Shown here: piece by piece, positions 1 to 6,454 of the stretch
Numbering within the stretch: the first letter of the stretch is position 1
How the letters are laid out: every line of letters begins with the position of its first letter
DNA from: an uncultured Eubacteriales bacterium
GTDB lineage: Bacteria > Bacillota > Clostridia > Oscillospirales > Ruminococcaceae
Direction of reading: 5' to 3'
Length of the DNA stretch: 9,401 nucleotides
Assembly (NCBI GenBank): GCA_900318545.1
Contig: ONLC01000066.1
Span: forward strand, 1-9,401
Position numbers and translations under genes: made by a program
The notes under the pieces: model-generated
Database searches by the model: none
Seen by the model: the letters and a program-made list of their open reading frames with translations, nothing else
Told to the model about the DNA's origin: nothing

Positions 1-29
1 GGTCGCTGAGCCCTTCGCTGGCAGCGACC
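1..29 (-). terminator. Possible terminator hairpin after the kinase gene
   Basis: An 8-base perfect inverted repeat (GGTCGCTG at 1-8, CAGCGACC at 22-29) encloses a 13-base loop in which a further AG/CT pair can form. It lies 72 bases beyond the stop codon of the kinase-like gene, the last gene of the minus-strand cassette. On the minus strand any T-run would fall outside the window, so it cannot be confirmed. On the plus strand only TTTG follows, which is weak. Bases 30-100 show no gene or other signal. Confidence 0.4.
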
Positions 30-100
30 TTTGTACTTGTTCTGTTGTCAGAGCTCACAGAGGAAAGAGATCTTTCACCCCGAAGCAGGGCATAGCTGCT

Positions 101-1567
101 TTATCCGCCCGACTCATGTACCATCACTATTATCCAAAATGTCAGTATGATGACTAAAATGCAGGTGATAATTATCAGCGCTTTGGTGGGACCGCTTAAG
201 ATCTTACTTTCCTGCCTCGACTGTCTTGGCTTCCACCCTATTATACACACAATAAAACATGGGATCAGCCCGAAGATGATACCATGACTCAAGCCGAATG
301 CACCTGCAAATGCAGCGATAACAAGAACACAGGTGAATATCTTCATACCTATTAGTGCTAACCTATCTGTCCGCTGATCCTTTAGTGACTGCTGCGGAAT
401 CGGCTGCGGGATAGGCTGTGGAATAGGCTGCGGAGGAGGTGGGCTGCTGTAGATCTGCTGACGGAGTATATTATCTGTCTGTGCGGTTGTATCGGGCGCA
501 GGAGCCTTCTTTTTCCAGGGGGTCTCCTCGCTTTTCTCGTTCAGAAGCTGCATATATTCGGCCTGTCTTCCTGCCATAGCTTCATTCAGCGAGCACCAGG
601 GGCAGCTTATAAGGGCGCTGTAATACATATGTCTTCCGTTGCTGCGGCACAGCGTCAGCTTGTTTATAAAGCTTCTCAGGGCATGGAACCACCTGCTTGC
701 ATCGGGGCGAAGCTCGGGGTTGAGCCTGCCGTCAACAAAGGCCTGCCTGAAAAGCTCTCTCAGCTCGGGAGAGAGCACAGTCATATCGGGCGAACGCAGC
801 GTTACCCTGAGCTCACGGTCAAGGTCTGTTTCGCTGAAATATGGCGACCAGCCGTTTCTTATGTTTATTTCAAGGTTGTTGACCGAGCGCTTAGGTGAGA
901 AGCAGGCGAAGGGGTGTACGCCGTTCATCAGCACCTTGAAGATTATCACCGCCAGAGAAAAGTTGTCCGTCATTCTGTTGAAGAAGGCGGTGTTCGTGTT
1001 GGCTTCAAAGTTGATGTTCTGCAGCTCGGGCGGTATGTATTCGGGGGTAGCCACCATACAGGGGTAGAGCGTTCCGTCCCTGCCTGTTACCTGATATGAG
1101 TCGGTATCCACGAACCTTACTCTGCCGACCGAGGGGTCGATGATTATGTTGTCGGGTTTAAGGTCACCGATGATGAGCCCTGCATCGTGAATGTTGTTCA
1201 CCGCTGCGGCAATGTTCAGCGCTGCGATGATGTATCTGTCCCAACTGTATGCAGATCTGTTCTCGTACACGAAGAAATCCACCAGATTTCCTATCCCCGT
1301 CACTCTGTCCATTACAAAGCCGCAGAATACTCCGTCCTGAAACAGCAGCTCTTGCGGCCATGCGCATTCGGGCAGCGTATTCGCAGGGATACTGACCATT
1401 GCGCTGAGCTTTTCATACCTTTTCTGACTGCGCTTGTTCTCGTGATATATCTTTGCGACCAGCCCGGGGCGGCCGATGACCTCGTATACTGCGCCCTCGC
1501 CGCCCGATGAAAGCGGCTTGTCGGCAAGCTCATATCTGTTCTGATGTGTCTTGTTGTAAAAGGTCAT
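101..1567 (-). CDS. Membrane-anchored Ser/Thr protein kinase-like protein with zinc-knuckle motif
   Basis: Predicted kinase of the TerY-P triad type, 488 aa, last gene of the four-gene cassette. The kinase domain spans about residues 12-300: Gly-rich loop SSGGEGAVYEV (20-30), candidate ATP-binding Lys39 in VAKIY, catalytic loop GDLKPDN with Asp136 and Asn140, and a metal-site Asp154 in VDTDSYQ. The usual HRD is thus GD and the usual DFG is DTD, both tolerated in bacterial kinases of this kind. After it comes C307, H313 and C322-P-W-C325, which resembles a zinc knuckle. Then follow a Pro-rich linker (376-392, QPIP repeats) and three hydrophobic segments (about 403-424, 426-445, 463-483). The catalytic part should be cytoplasmic. 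The ATG is preceded by AGGAGA 8 bases away, and the gene overlaps the end of the phosphatase gene by 38 bases, so the two are probably translationally coupled. Substrates are unknown; the neighbouring PP2C is the natural opposing enzyme. Confidence 0.85.
   Translation of the reverse strand: MTFYNKTHQNRYELADKPLSSGGEGAVYEVIGRPGLVAKIYHENKRSQKRYEKLSAMVSIPANTLPECAWPQELLFQDGVFCGFVMDRVTGIGNLVDFFVYENRSAYSWDRYIIAALNIAAAVNNIHDAGLIIGDLKPDNIIIDPSVGRVRFVDTDSYQVTGRDGTLYPCMVATPEYIPPELQNINFEANTNTAFFNRMTDNFSLAVIIFKVLMNGVHPFACFSPKRSVNNLEINIRNGWSPYFSETDLDRELRVTLRSPDMTVLSPELRELFRQAFVDGRLNPELRPDASRWFHALRSFINKLTLCRSNGRHMYYSALISCPWCSLNEAMAGRQAEYMQLLNEKSEETPWKKKAPAPDTTAQTDNILRQQIYSSPPPPQPIPQPIPQPIPQQSLKDQRTDRLALIGMKIFTCVLVIAAFAGAFGLSHGIIFGLIPCFIVCIIGWKPRQSRQESKILSGPTKALIIITCILVIILTFWIIVMVHESGG
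392..442 (-). repeat. Pro-rich QPIP repeat linker in the kinase
   Basis: In-frame tandem repeat coding for PPPPQPIPQPIPQPIPQ (kinase residues 376-392). On the plus strand it reads as three imperfect copies of a 12-base unit, GGAATAGGCTGC-like. It separates the cytoplasmic kinase/zinc-knuckle part from the membrane helices. A closely similar linker lies in the zinc-ribbon gene at 3927-3995. Confidence 0.8.
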
Positions 1568-2747
1568 CGCTGAGTTCTCCTTTGTTTTCGTTCACACTTG
1601 AGGCGCTGTGAGATACAGAGTTACGGCTGTTGTCCCTTTTATCTGTGTTTTTTACGAGGAAGCAGATACAAAGGCATATCGTAAGAAGCAATATCACAGC
1701 CAGCTCTGCTGCAGCTATCATACTTAGCAGCCTGTTTTTCATTTCAAGTTTTCCGCAGCGTTCTTCAAGCCTTCTGAGGGCCTCTTTTTCGTGTGTCGCT
1801 CTCTGTATGTTCGGGGGCTCGTTCTGCGGCCTTGTGTCTGAGGTCTGAGGCTCATCATCAGCCTTGCTGACAGGCTCCTCGGTTTCTGGCGTGAAGCTGC
1901 TTCTCAGCCTTTGCTCCATTTTCGCTTTCAGACCGTCCCAGTCGGGCTCTCTGTAGTAGTCATCATTCATCAGCTTCGGCATTATCTCTGTGTTTATCAG
2001 CCCCACTATTGTCTTGTCGTCAGTTACTCCCGGAAGCCCTCCGCCGCTTATGAATCTCTCTATTGCCGGCTGAAGGCTCTCAAAGTCCTGCTCGTTGTTG
2101 GCACGCAGTATGTTTCTGTCCATGAATCTGCGTATAAAGGGTATGTTTATCTTCTGCGTTTCATTCGCAAGCAGGGGGTGACAAACGATGTCGAATATCC
2201 CGTCTGTCATCATGGTAAGTGCGCAGACATCATCGTGAAAAGCCCCGAAGCTCCAGTTCCTTCTCCCGCCCAGCAGAGGAAACGTTTCGTTGAATGCCTC
2301 TCCTTTTTTTACGCTCGTAACACATACATACTCTCCCTGATATGTGAGCGCAATTATTCCGCCGTCGCCGCATTGCCCGTAGATGAGCCTGCGTCCGTCA
2401 TAGATCGCAGCGGTCAGAGTGGTGTTAAGGTCTGCTGCCTTTGCCTCTATAGCCTCGGCCGAGGACACAACGCTGTTGTAAGCAGCTTCATAAGCTCTTT
2501 CCAGCAGGTCAAGATAATAGTCCTCGTTCTGTCCGTGAGCTATCCTCGGGCATACGAAGTCAAGCACCGCATTTACAGCCGCTTTTGCACCGATGTCGGA
2601 ATGTACGGCGCTCCCAAGACCGTCAGCGATGACTGCGACCGTAAAGCCGTTCTCTGTCTGCCTTACGTCACTGTAGTCCTGACACACTCCGCCTTCCTTA
2701 TCAAGATGGTCTGTTCCTATGGCCGAAACCTTGTAATAGCCTGTCAT
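1530..2747 (-). CDS. PP2C-family Ser/Thr protein phosphatase with C-terminal membrane helix
   Basis: Predicted metal-dependent protein phosphatase, 405 aa, third gene of the cassette. The PP2C domain covers about residues 5-250. Candidate metal-binding acids are Asp24 (CQDYSD), Asp42 (ADGLGS, the usual DGxGS motif), Asp128 (CGDGG), Asp182 (TDG) and Asp243-Asp244 (TDDKT), so the active site looks complete. A charged Pro/Glu-rich linker (about 285-315) and a short probable coiled coil (about 318-340) lead to one membrane helix (about 342-366), then a 39-residue Ser/Asn/Asp-rich tail predicted to lie outside. This topology would let the enzyme dephosphorylate cytoplasmic targets, most plausibly the kinase encoded next to it and that kinase's substrates. 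The ATG follows AGGAG by 5 bases. Its gene starts 34 bases after the VWA gene and its 3' end overlaps the kinase start by 38 bases. The family call is secure; the partner is inferred. Confidence 0.88.
   Translation of the reverse strand: MTGYYKVSAIGTDHLDKEGGVCQDYSDVRQTENGFTVAVIADGLGSAVHSDIGAKAAVNAVLDFVCPRIAHGQNEDYYLDLLERAYEAAYNSVVSSAEAIEAKAADLNTTLTAAIYDGRRLIYGQCGDGGIIALTYQGEYVCVTSVKKGEAFNETFPLLGGRRNWSFGAFHDDVCALTMMTDGIFDIVCHPLLANETQKINIPFIRRFMDRNILRANNEQDFESLQPAIERFISGGGLPGVTDDKTIVGLINTEIMPKLMNDDYYREPDWDGLKAKMEQRLRSSFTPETEEPVSKADDEPQTSDTRPQNEPPNIQRATHEKEALRRLEERCGKLEMKNRLLSMIAAAELAVILLLTICLCICFLVKNTDKRDNSRNSVSHSASSVNENKGELSDDLLQQDTSEQI
1576..1581 (-). promoter_or_regulatory. Ribosome binding site of the kinase gene inside the phosphatase gene
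   Basis: AGGAGA on the minus strand, 8 bases before the kinase ATG at 1567-1565 and within the last codons of the phosphatase gene. It supports this start over later ones, because the Gly-rich loop needs the residues that follow. It also suggests that the two proteins are made in linked amounts. Confidence 0.75.
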
Positions 2748-2781
2748 ATGCGCTCCTGTCCTTGATATATAGCCTGTCTGC

Positions 2782-3474
2782 TCAGTTCAGCGGAATGTTG
2801 AACATAGAGGGTGGCACCTGAACGTTCAGCGCTGATGACTCGTCAGAGCTTGCTCTGACAGCGGCAAGACTTGATGAAACAAACTTGAAAAGCCCCGTAA
2901 AGTCGCAGTCCCTCAGCCCGAAGATGTTTTCGGGGCGGAAGATCTGACGCATGATCTCGGGATTGAAATTGTCAACGCCCACGCAGTATGCAACGACCTT
3001 TTTGTTTTCCTCCATCCATTTCAGACGCTCGGCGGCATCACGGTAGTCATCGTTGGGTGCGCCGTCGGTTATGCAGAATATCCACGGTCTGAAATACGGC
3101 GTGCCTGCGGAGCCGTATATTTTTTTCTGCTTTGTTATAAGATCCATGCCTTCTTCAAGCGCTGCGCCCATATGCGTCTGACCGAAAGCCTGCAGCGGTC
3201 TCGGATCCATATCCTCCACAGGCGTAAAGCCCTGCACTACGGTAACAGTATTGTTGAACGAAACTATCGCAACGTCTATGCAGGCTTTGGCGCGTGAGTC
3301 CATGCTGTTCATAGTCTGCTCCTTGAAGGCTCTCAGCCCTGCGTTCAGCTGATCTATAGCGCCGCCCTGCATCATCGAGCCCGAGGTGTCAAGAAGAAAC
3401 ACGCAGGCAACGTGCTTTTCTGTCGAATATTTTACAGGGGTATCGTTAAACCCCATCTGCTGTAATTGTGCCAT
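2782..3474 (-). CDS. TerY-like von Willebrand factor A domain protein
   Basis: Cytoplasmic 230-aa protein made almost entirely of a VWA domain, which usually binds a divalent metal and a partner protein. The metal-ion-dependent adhesion site looks intact: D29-T-S-G-S33 (DTSGSM), Thr100 in GQTHMG and Asp137 in ITDGAP. No signal peptide or membrane segment is visible. Length and motifs fit TerY-type proteins, whose genes often lie beside PP2C and kinase genes, as here. A scaffold or regulatory role in the phosphorylation cassette is inferred from that context. The ATG is preceded by AGGAGA; this site overlaps the TAG stop of the zinc-ribbon gene 11 bases upstream, so the two genes are tightly coupled. 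Other VWA families cannot be fully excluded. Confidence 0.87.
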   Translation of the reverse strand: MAQLQQMGFNDTPVKYSTEKHVACVFLLDTSGSMMQGGAIDQLNAGLRAFKEQTMNSMDSRAKACIDVAIVSFNNTVTVVQGFTPVEDMDPRPLQAFGQTHMGAALEEGMDLITKQKKIYGSAGTPYFRPWIFCITDGAPNDDYRDAAERLKWMEENKKVVAYCVGVDNFNPEIMRQIFRPENIFGLRDCDFTGLFKFVSSSLAAVRASSDESSALNVQVPPSMFNIPLN

Positions 3475-3485
3475 ATTTATCTCTC

Positions 3486-4124
3486 CTATTTCTTTTCAAA
3501 TGTTGTGGTTCTATCGCCGCTGTTTGTCAGTTTCAGTACAAGGGTAGACCAGGAAAGCTTTTCGATTTCAAATACTTCTTGATCGTCGGTAAAGCCATAC
3601 CTATCTTTTTTGATAATAGCGAGTCTGTCGCCGTTTACGGAGTAGAAGCGTGTTCGTTCATTCCCATTTTTTGTTATGAGTGTCACCAGATCTCCGCTTT
3701 TAAATTCCATAGATACATAATTTGAAGCGCCGCCGTTTTCCTCTTCGACCAACTCCCAAGTGCCGATTATCTTTTTCGAGTTCGATGCAAAAAAGCCGCT
3801 GATAATCATAAACACAAGAACGACCGCAACTATTACTGCGCCTATCTTGGCATATTTCATTCTGTTTCCAACAGCAAGAAAGCTTTTTGCGCTTGCTGCC
3901 GCTGAACGTAAGCCGTTTACCTTGATAGGTGTCGGTGAGGGAATGGGCTGCGGTGCAGGTGAAGGAATGGGCTGCGGCGGAGGAGGGGGCGGCGGAGCGT
4001 ATCCTCCACCGTTTGGCGGTACCTGTGTGTGTGCTTGGGTCCTCTGAAAGTGAACTTTTTGTCCGCATATAGGGCAGAAGGTTTCTCCGTCTGCAAGTTT
4101 TTTTCCGCAATTGCTGCATCTCAT
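3486..4124 (-). CDS. Zinc-ribbon membrane protein with lipocalin-like C-terminal domain
   Basis: First gene of the cassette, 212 aa, specific function not recognised. An N-terminal zinc ribbon has Cys3, Cys6, Cys17 and Cys20 (CSNCGKK, CPICGQK). It is followed by a Pro-rich linker (about 44-66, PQPIPSPAPQPIPSPTP), one membrane helix (about 92-113) and a C-terminal beta-rich domain (about 118-212) that begins IIGTWELVEE, like small lipocalin-like or DUF5640-type domains. The ribbon and linker should be inside and the beta domain outside, as expected of a membrane sensor or adaptor. I chose ATG at 4124 because it begins directly with the zinc ribbon. The longer frame starts with TTG at 4202, which falls inside the -35 box of the promoter and would not be transcribed. 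The Shine-Dalgarno match is weak (GGAGAAAGG, 13-17 bases upstream). The Pro-rich linker matches that of the kinase, which suggests joint action. Confidence 0.75.
   Translation of the reverse strand: MRCSNCGKKLADGETFCPICGQKVHFQRTQAHTQVPPNGGGYAPPPPPPPQPIPSPAPQPIPSPTPIKVNGLRSAAASAKSFLAVGNRMKYAKIGAVIVAVVLVFMIISGFFASNSKKIIGTWELVEEENGGASNYVSMEFKSGDLVTLITKNGNERTRFYSVNGDRLAIIKKDRYGFTDDQEVFEIEKLSWSTLVLKLTNSGDRTTTFEKK
3927..3995 (-). repeat. Pro-rich QPIP repeat linker in the zinc-ribbon protein
   Basis: Low-complexity coding stretch for seven prolines followed by QPIPSPAPQPIPSPTP (residues 44-66). Two copies of a GGAATGGGCTGCGG-like unit are visible on the plus strand. It sits between the zinc ribbon and the membrane helix, and resembles the kinase linker at 392-442 in both protein and DNA. 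Confidence 0.8.
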
Positions 4125-4173
4125 GATAGTATCACTGCCTTTCTCCGGAGCAGGGCAGCCCCGGTCATATTCA

Positions 4174-4202
4174 ATTGTAAGAGATACACATAGCAAAATC
4201 AA
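4174..4202 (-). promoter_or_regulatory. Sigma-A promoter of the zinc-ribbon/VWA/PP2C/kinase cassette
   Basis: Minus strand: -35 TTGATT (4202-4197), 17-base spacer, -10 TACAAT (4179-4174). Transcription should start near 4167, giving a leader of about 43 bases before the ATG at 4124. It is the only convincing promoter seen upstream of the four genes, which supports one operon. Confidence 0.75.
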
Positions 4203-4260
4203 TCATTTCGACAAAATTAAAGCGTTTTTGTTAAAAAACAAATATAAACCGACAGAGCGT

Positions 4261-4294
4261 AAAAAAGCTGTCCTCCCATTATCGGGAGAACAGC
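4261..4294 (-). terminator. Rho-independent terminator of the two-component operon
   Basis: On the minus strand an 11-bp stem (GCTGTTCTCCC 4294-4284, GGGAGGACAGC 4277-4267, with one wobble pair) with a 6-base loop is followed by TTTTTT (4266-4261). It lies 22 bases after the stop of the second sensor gene, so that gene really ends there and transcription stops before the cassette promoter at 4202. Confidence 0.9.
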
Positions 4295-4316
4295 CGTTCA
4301 TTTTTTCGGGTGTTCG

Positions 4317-5153
4317 CTATATGTTTTTGAGCCGTTGTTCGATAGCATCAATAATTGACTCGGCTGAGCCGATGCTGTCGTTATCCTCCATAAGCAGTCG
4401 GGCGGTGGAGAGGTGGTTTTGTATATCGTGCCTGATATGGGATATCTCAGAGAATTTGCTGTCGGCAAGCATGAAGTAGCGGCGGTTTTCTTTCATCTCT
4501 TCCGATATGCGGCGAGCCTCGGCCTCACGCCGTTCAAGCTCTGCTAAACGCAGAGAGTTGAAGTAAAGAACAGTTATCAGCACATAGAGTATAAGTTGGA
4601 AGCATAGCTGCATAAGGCAGTTGACATCGCTTGCTGCTGTGCTGCAGGTGATGAAGAAAATTACAAGAAACGCCAGATGCAGTGCTGAGAACAGGAGCAT
4701 CATAAGCAGCAGTCCTGCATTTTCTTTCTTTCGCAGCTTTTTTGTGGTCAGCACCGCCAGTGCAAGAATCATAAACAGATCAAGAAAGAGCATCTGTGAG
4801 GGCGCTGCAGGTGCAGTGCTGCCAAATATGGTTCGTGCAGTTAGTTCTGCTCCGAGTACTGCTGCAAGGCTTATGAGAATCCCTGAAAGATAAGCTGAGG
4901 CTTTTGCTTTCAAACTGCCGTCAAAGCTCAGCAGGGTGAAGCCGAACCCTGCTGCCGCAGAGAGCGCAGATGCAGGCACTCCGCTGTTATTCCCTATTAT
5001 TGCGTGTGCGCAAAGCCCAATAAGCAGCGTCAGCACCGAAAGTATTGCTGTAGACTGCAGGAAGCTTCTTCGGAGTGTGAGCAGTCTGCAAAGCCGGAAC
5101 ACCGTTATGATGCTTTGTATTACTGCATAACAGATTATTTGTGCTGTGCTCAT
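4317..5153 (-). CDS. Sensor protein with His-box (DHp) domain but no ATPase domain
   Basis: 278 aa, third gene of the two-component operon. About seven hydrophobic segments (about residues 3-20, 34-56, 62-77, 86-104, 121-137, 146-170, 177-199) form an AgrC-like membrane sensor. A charged helix (about 200-228) then leads to a dimerisation/His-phosphotransfer domain with an intact His box, IRHDIQNHL, where His242 is the predicted phospho-acceptor. The protein ends at residue 278, just after the second DHp helix. No N-box or G-box exists in it or in the short gap before the terminator, so it cannot phosphorylate itself alone. It is clearly related to the upstream kinase: both share Y-x-x-LADSK followed by co-linear helices. 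Its ATG overlaps that gene's stop (ATGA, 5153-5150), with GGGTGG 7 bases upstream. Likely role: phosphotransfer subunit that accepts phosphate from the other sensor's ATPase domain and passes it to the LytTR regulator. This is inferred; a dominant-negative partner is the alternative. Confidence 0.8.
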   Translation of the reverse strand: MSTAQIICYAVIQSIITVFRLCRLLTLRRSFLQSTAILSVLTLLIGLCAHAIIGNNSGVPASALSAAAGFGFTLLSFDGSLKAKASAYLSGILISLAAVLGAELTARTIFGSTAPAAPSQMLFLDLFMILALAVLTTKKLRKKENAGLLLMMLLFSALHLAFLVIFFITCSTAASDVNCLMQLCFQLILYVLITVLYFNSLRLAELERREAEARRISEEMKENRRYFMLADSKFSEISHIRHDIQNHLSTARLLMEDNDSIGSAESIIDAIEQRLKNI

Positions 5154-6454
5154 ATCTCATCCACCCTTAAAAATGCACAGGAGATTACCTCGCTGCCTCT
5201 CTGCTCTGCGGTGAACTCGCCGTTGTTTTTGCGGCAGAGCTCATCAATTATCTTGATGCCATAGCCGTGTCCCTCGCCCTTAGTTGTTCGTGGGCTGAAA
5301 GGCAGCGTGCAGGTATTTGCCACCCTTATTACAAAAAATCCCCCTTTGATGCCGCTGCGTATCTCTATAAATGTCTTCGAGGGGTCAGGCTCACGCAGAC
5401 AGCTCTCAATGGCATTGTCCAGCATATTTGAAACGATGCTGCACATATCATAGCTGTCAGCACCGGACCTTGCACAGTCCCTCAGCAGTATACTGATGCG
5501 TATATCCCTGACCTTCGGCTCATTGAGCTTGATGGTAAGCACTGCGTTCAGGGTGTGGTCATCGCAGAAATTCACAGCCTTTATCTCCGACAGCCTTTCA
5601 GACATCTCGTCCATTATCGCTTCGGCTTTTTGCCGCTGCTCTCTGTCCTTGATCAGTTTTCTTACTTTTATGAGCTGCCTGCTGAGATCCTCACGGAGCG
5701 CATTTATGTCCCGAAGCTTGCTGTCGGCAAGCTCAATATAACGCATTTCGTTCTCCTTTTCTGCCTCAGAGGCGTTCAGGGCTTCTTCTCTTGCGGCTAT
5801 GGCACTCATACGCTTTGTGCTGTAATACTGAAAAAATATCACCGTGTACAGCAGAGCCTGAAACAGTACCTGTACAAGATTGTCGGTCTGGTCGATGGTA
5901 TCGGAATTAAAGTAGTAGAATAACGTCAGGTAAACCGAGTGCGCTGTCGTGCAGGCAAGTATAAGCAGCAGACGTGAGGAAAGCCTTTCGGCCTTGAGCT
6001 TTTTCCTGTTTCTGATCATTATTATGATGATCGAGGTCACAAGCATCATGCTGCAAACCAGCAGTCTGCCTGCCCATACACCAATGGGTTCCTGCCCATC
6101 CATGGAGAGAGCGTAATCCTTGTCTATTGAGAATACCTGCCACATCACAAGGTAGCCCGTAAGCTCTGCTGCCAGCCCTACTATCCACATCATAAGATAG
6201 GCAGTGATCTTTTGCCGCAGCTTGTCCTCAAATGCAAAAAGCACCAGCAGGATCGGCGGCAGTTCTTTTAATAGAACACTGTATTTCTCGTTCAGAACGC
6301 CTGTGATTATCAGTGTTCTTATCAGCGACAGTGCTGCAAACCAGCATATCGTCATAAAGGCAAAGCTTTTGTGGGGCTTCAGCAGCTCAAAGAACAGGAA
6401 GGTGAAAACTATGGTCTGGATAAAGGCATTTGCAAAATAGACAGCTTCCTTCAT
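5150..6454 (-). CDS. GHKL (AgrC/HPK10-type) sensor histidine kinase lacking the phospho-acceptor His
   Basis: 434 aa, second gene of the operon. The N-terminal half has about six or seven membrane helices (about residues 9-25, 32-52, 65-77, 85-107, 130-148, 160-182, 192-212). A coiled linker and a DHp-like domain (about 240-292) follow, then a complete GHKL ATPase domain (about 298-434) with N-box SNMLDNAIE (Asn343, Asp346, Asn347) and G-box GEGHGYGIKII (Gly393-Gly399). The His box reads ALREDLSRQL where the family has RHDxxNHL: Glu255 (codon GAG, 5692-5690) replaces the acceptor His, and Arg259-Gln260 replaces Asn-His. It therefore should bind ATP but cannot be phosphorylated at the usual site. 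The start is ATG at 6454, with GGAGGA 6 bases before it and an ATGA overlap with the regulator's stop. A longer GTG-initiated frame from 6607 would run back through the regulator gene and is not credible. Its natural partner is the downstream His-box-only sensor. Confidence 0.88.
   Translation of the reverse strand: MKEAVYFANAFIQTIVFTFLFFELLKPHKSFAFMTICWFAALSLIRTLIITGVLNEKYSVLLKELPPILLVLFAFEDKLRQKITAYLMMWIVGLAAELTGYLVMWQVFSIDKDYALSMDGQEPIGVWAGRLLVCSMMLVTSIIIIMIRNRKKLKAERLSSRLLLILACTTAHSVYLTLFYYFNSDTIDQTDNLVQVLFQALLYTVIFFQYYSTKRMSAIAAREEALNASEAEKENEMRYIELADSKLRDINALREDLSRQLIKVRKLIKDREQRQKAEAIMDEMSERLSEIKAVNFCDDHTLNAVLTIKLNEPKVRDIRISILLRDCARSGADSYDMCSIVSNMLDNAIESCLREPDPSKTFIEIRSGIKGGFFVIRVANTCTLPFSPRTTKGEGHGYGIKIIDELCRKNNGEFTAEQRGSEVISCAFLRVDEI

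Noticed and set aside
629..1099. Several overlapping plus-strand frames opposite the kinase
   Set aside because: The kinase frame has all key motifs. The opposite frames have none and are typical shadows of GC-rich third codon positions.
1911..2765. Long open frame (284 codons) on the plus strand
   Set aside because: It lies fully antisense to the PP2C gene, whose metal-site motifs are clear. The translated product shows no recognisable domain.
4125..4202. TTG-initiated extension of the zinc-ribbon protein
   Set aside because: The TTG overlaps the -35 box of the promoter, so it would lie upstream of the transcript start. The conserved zinc ribbon begins right at ATG 4124.
4204..4260. Possible LytTR-type direct repeats (ACGCT and TGTCG, each twice) upstream of the cassette promoter
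   Set aside because: The repeats are 5 bases long, 35 bases apart and irregularly spaced in AT-rich DNA; chance is the better explanation without comparative data.
4204..4316. Search for a small peptide gene (AgrD-like) near the sensors
   Set aside because: Only a terminator and an AT-rich stretch are present. No short frame with a start site and a plausible peptide was found here or between 7156 and 7364.
4317..5153. Second sensor as a pseudogene broken by a stop codon
   Set aside because: The frame is clean, the His box is intact, the ribosome binding site and ATGA coupling are kept, and a terminator follows at once with no lost domain downstream.
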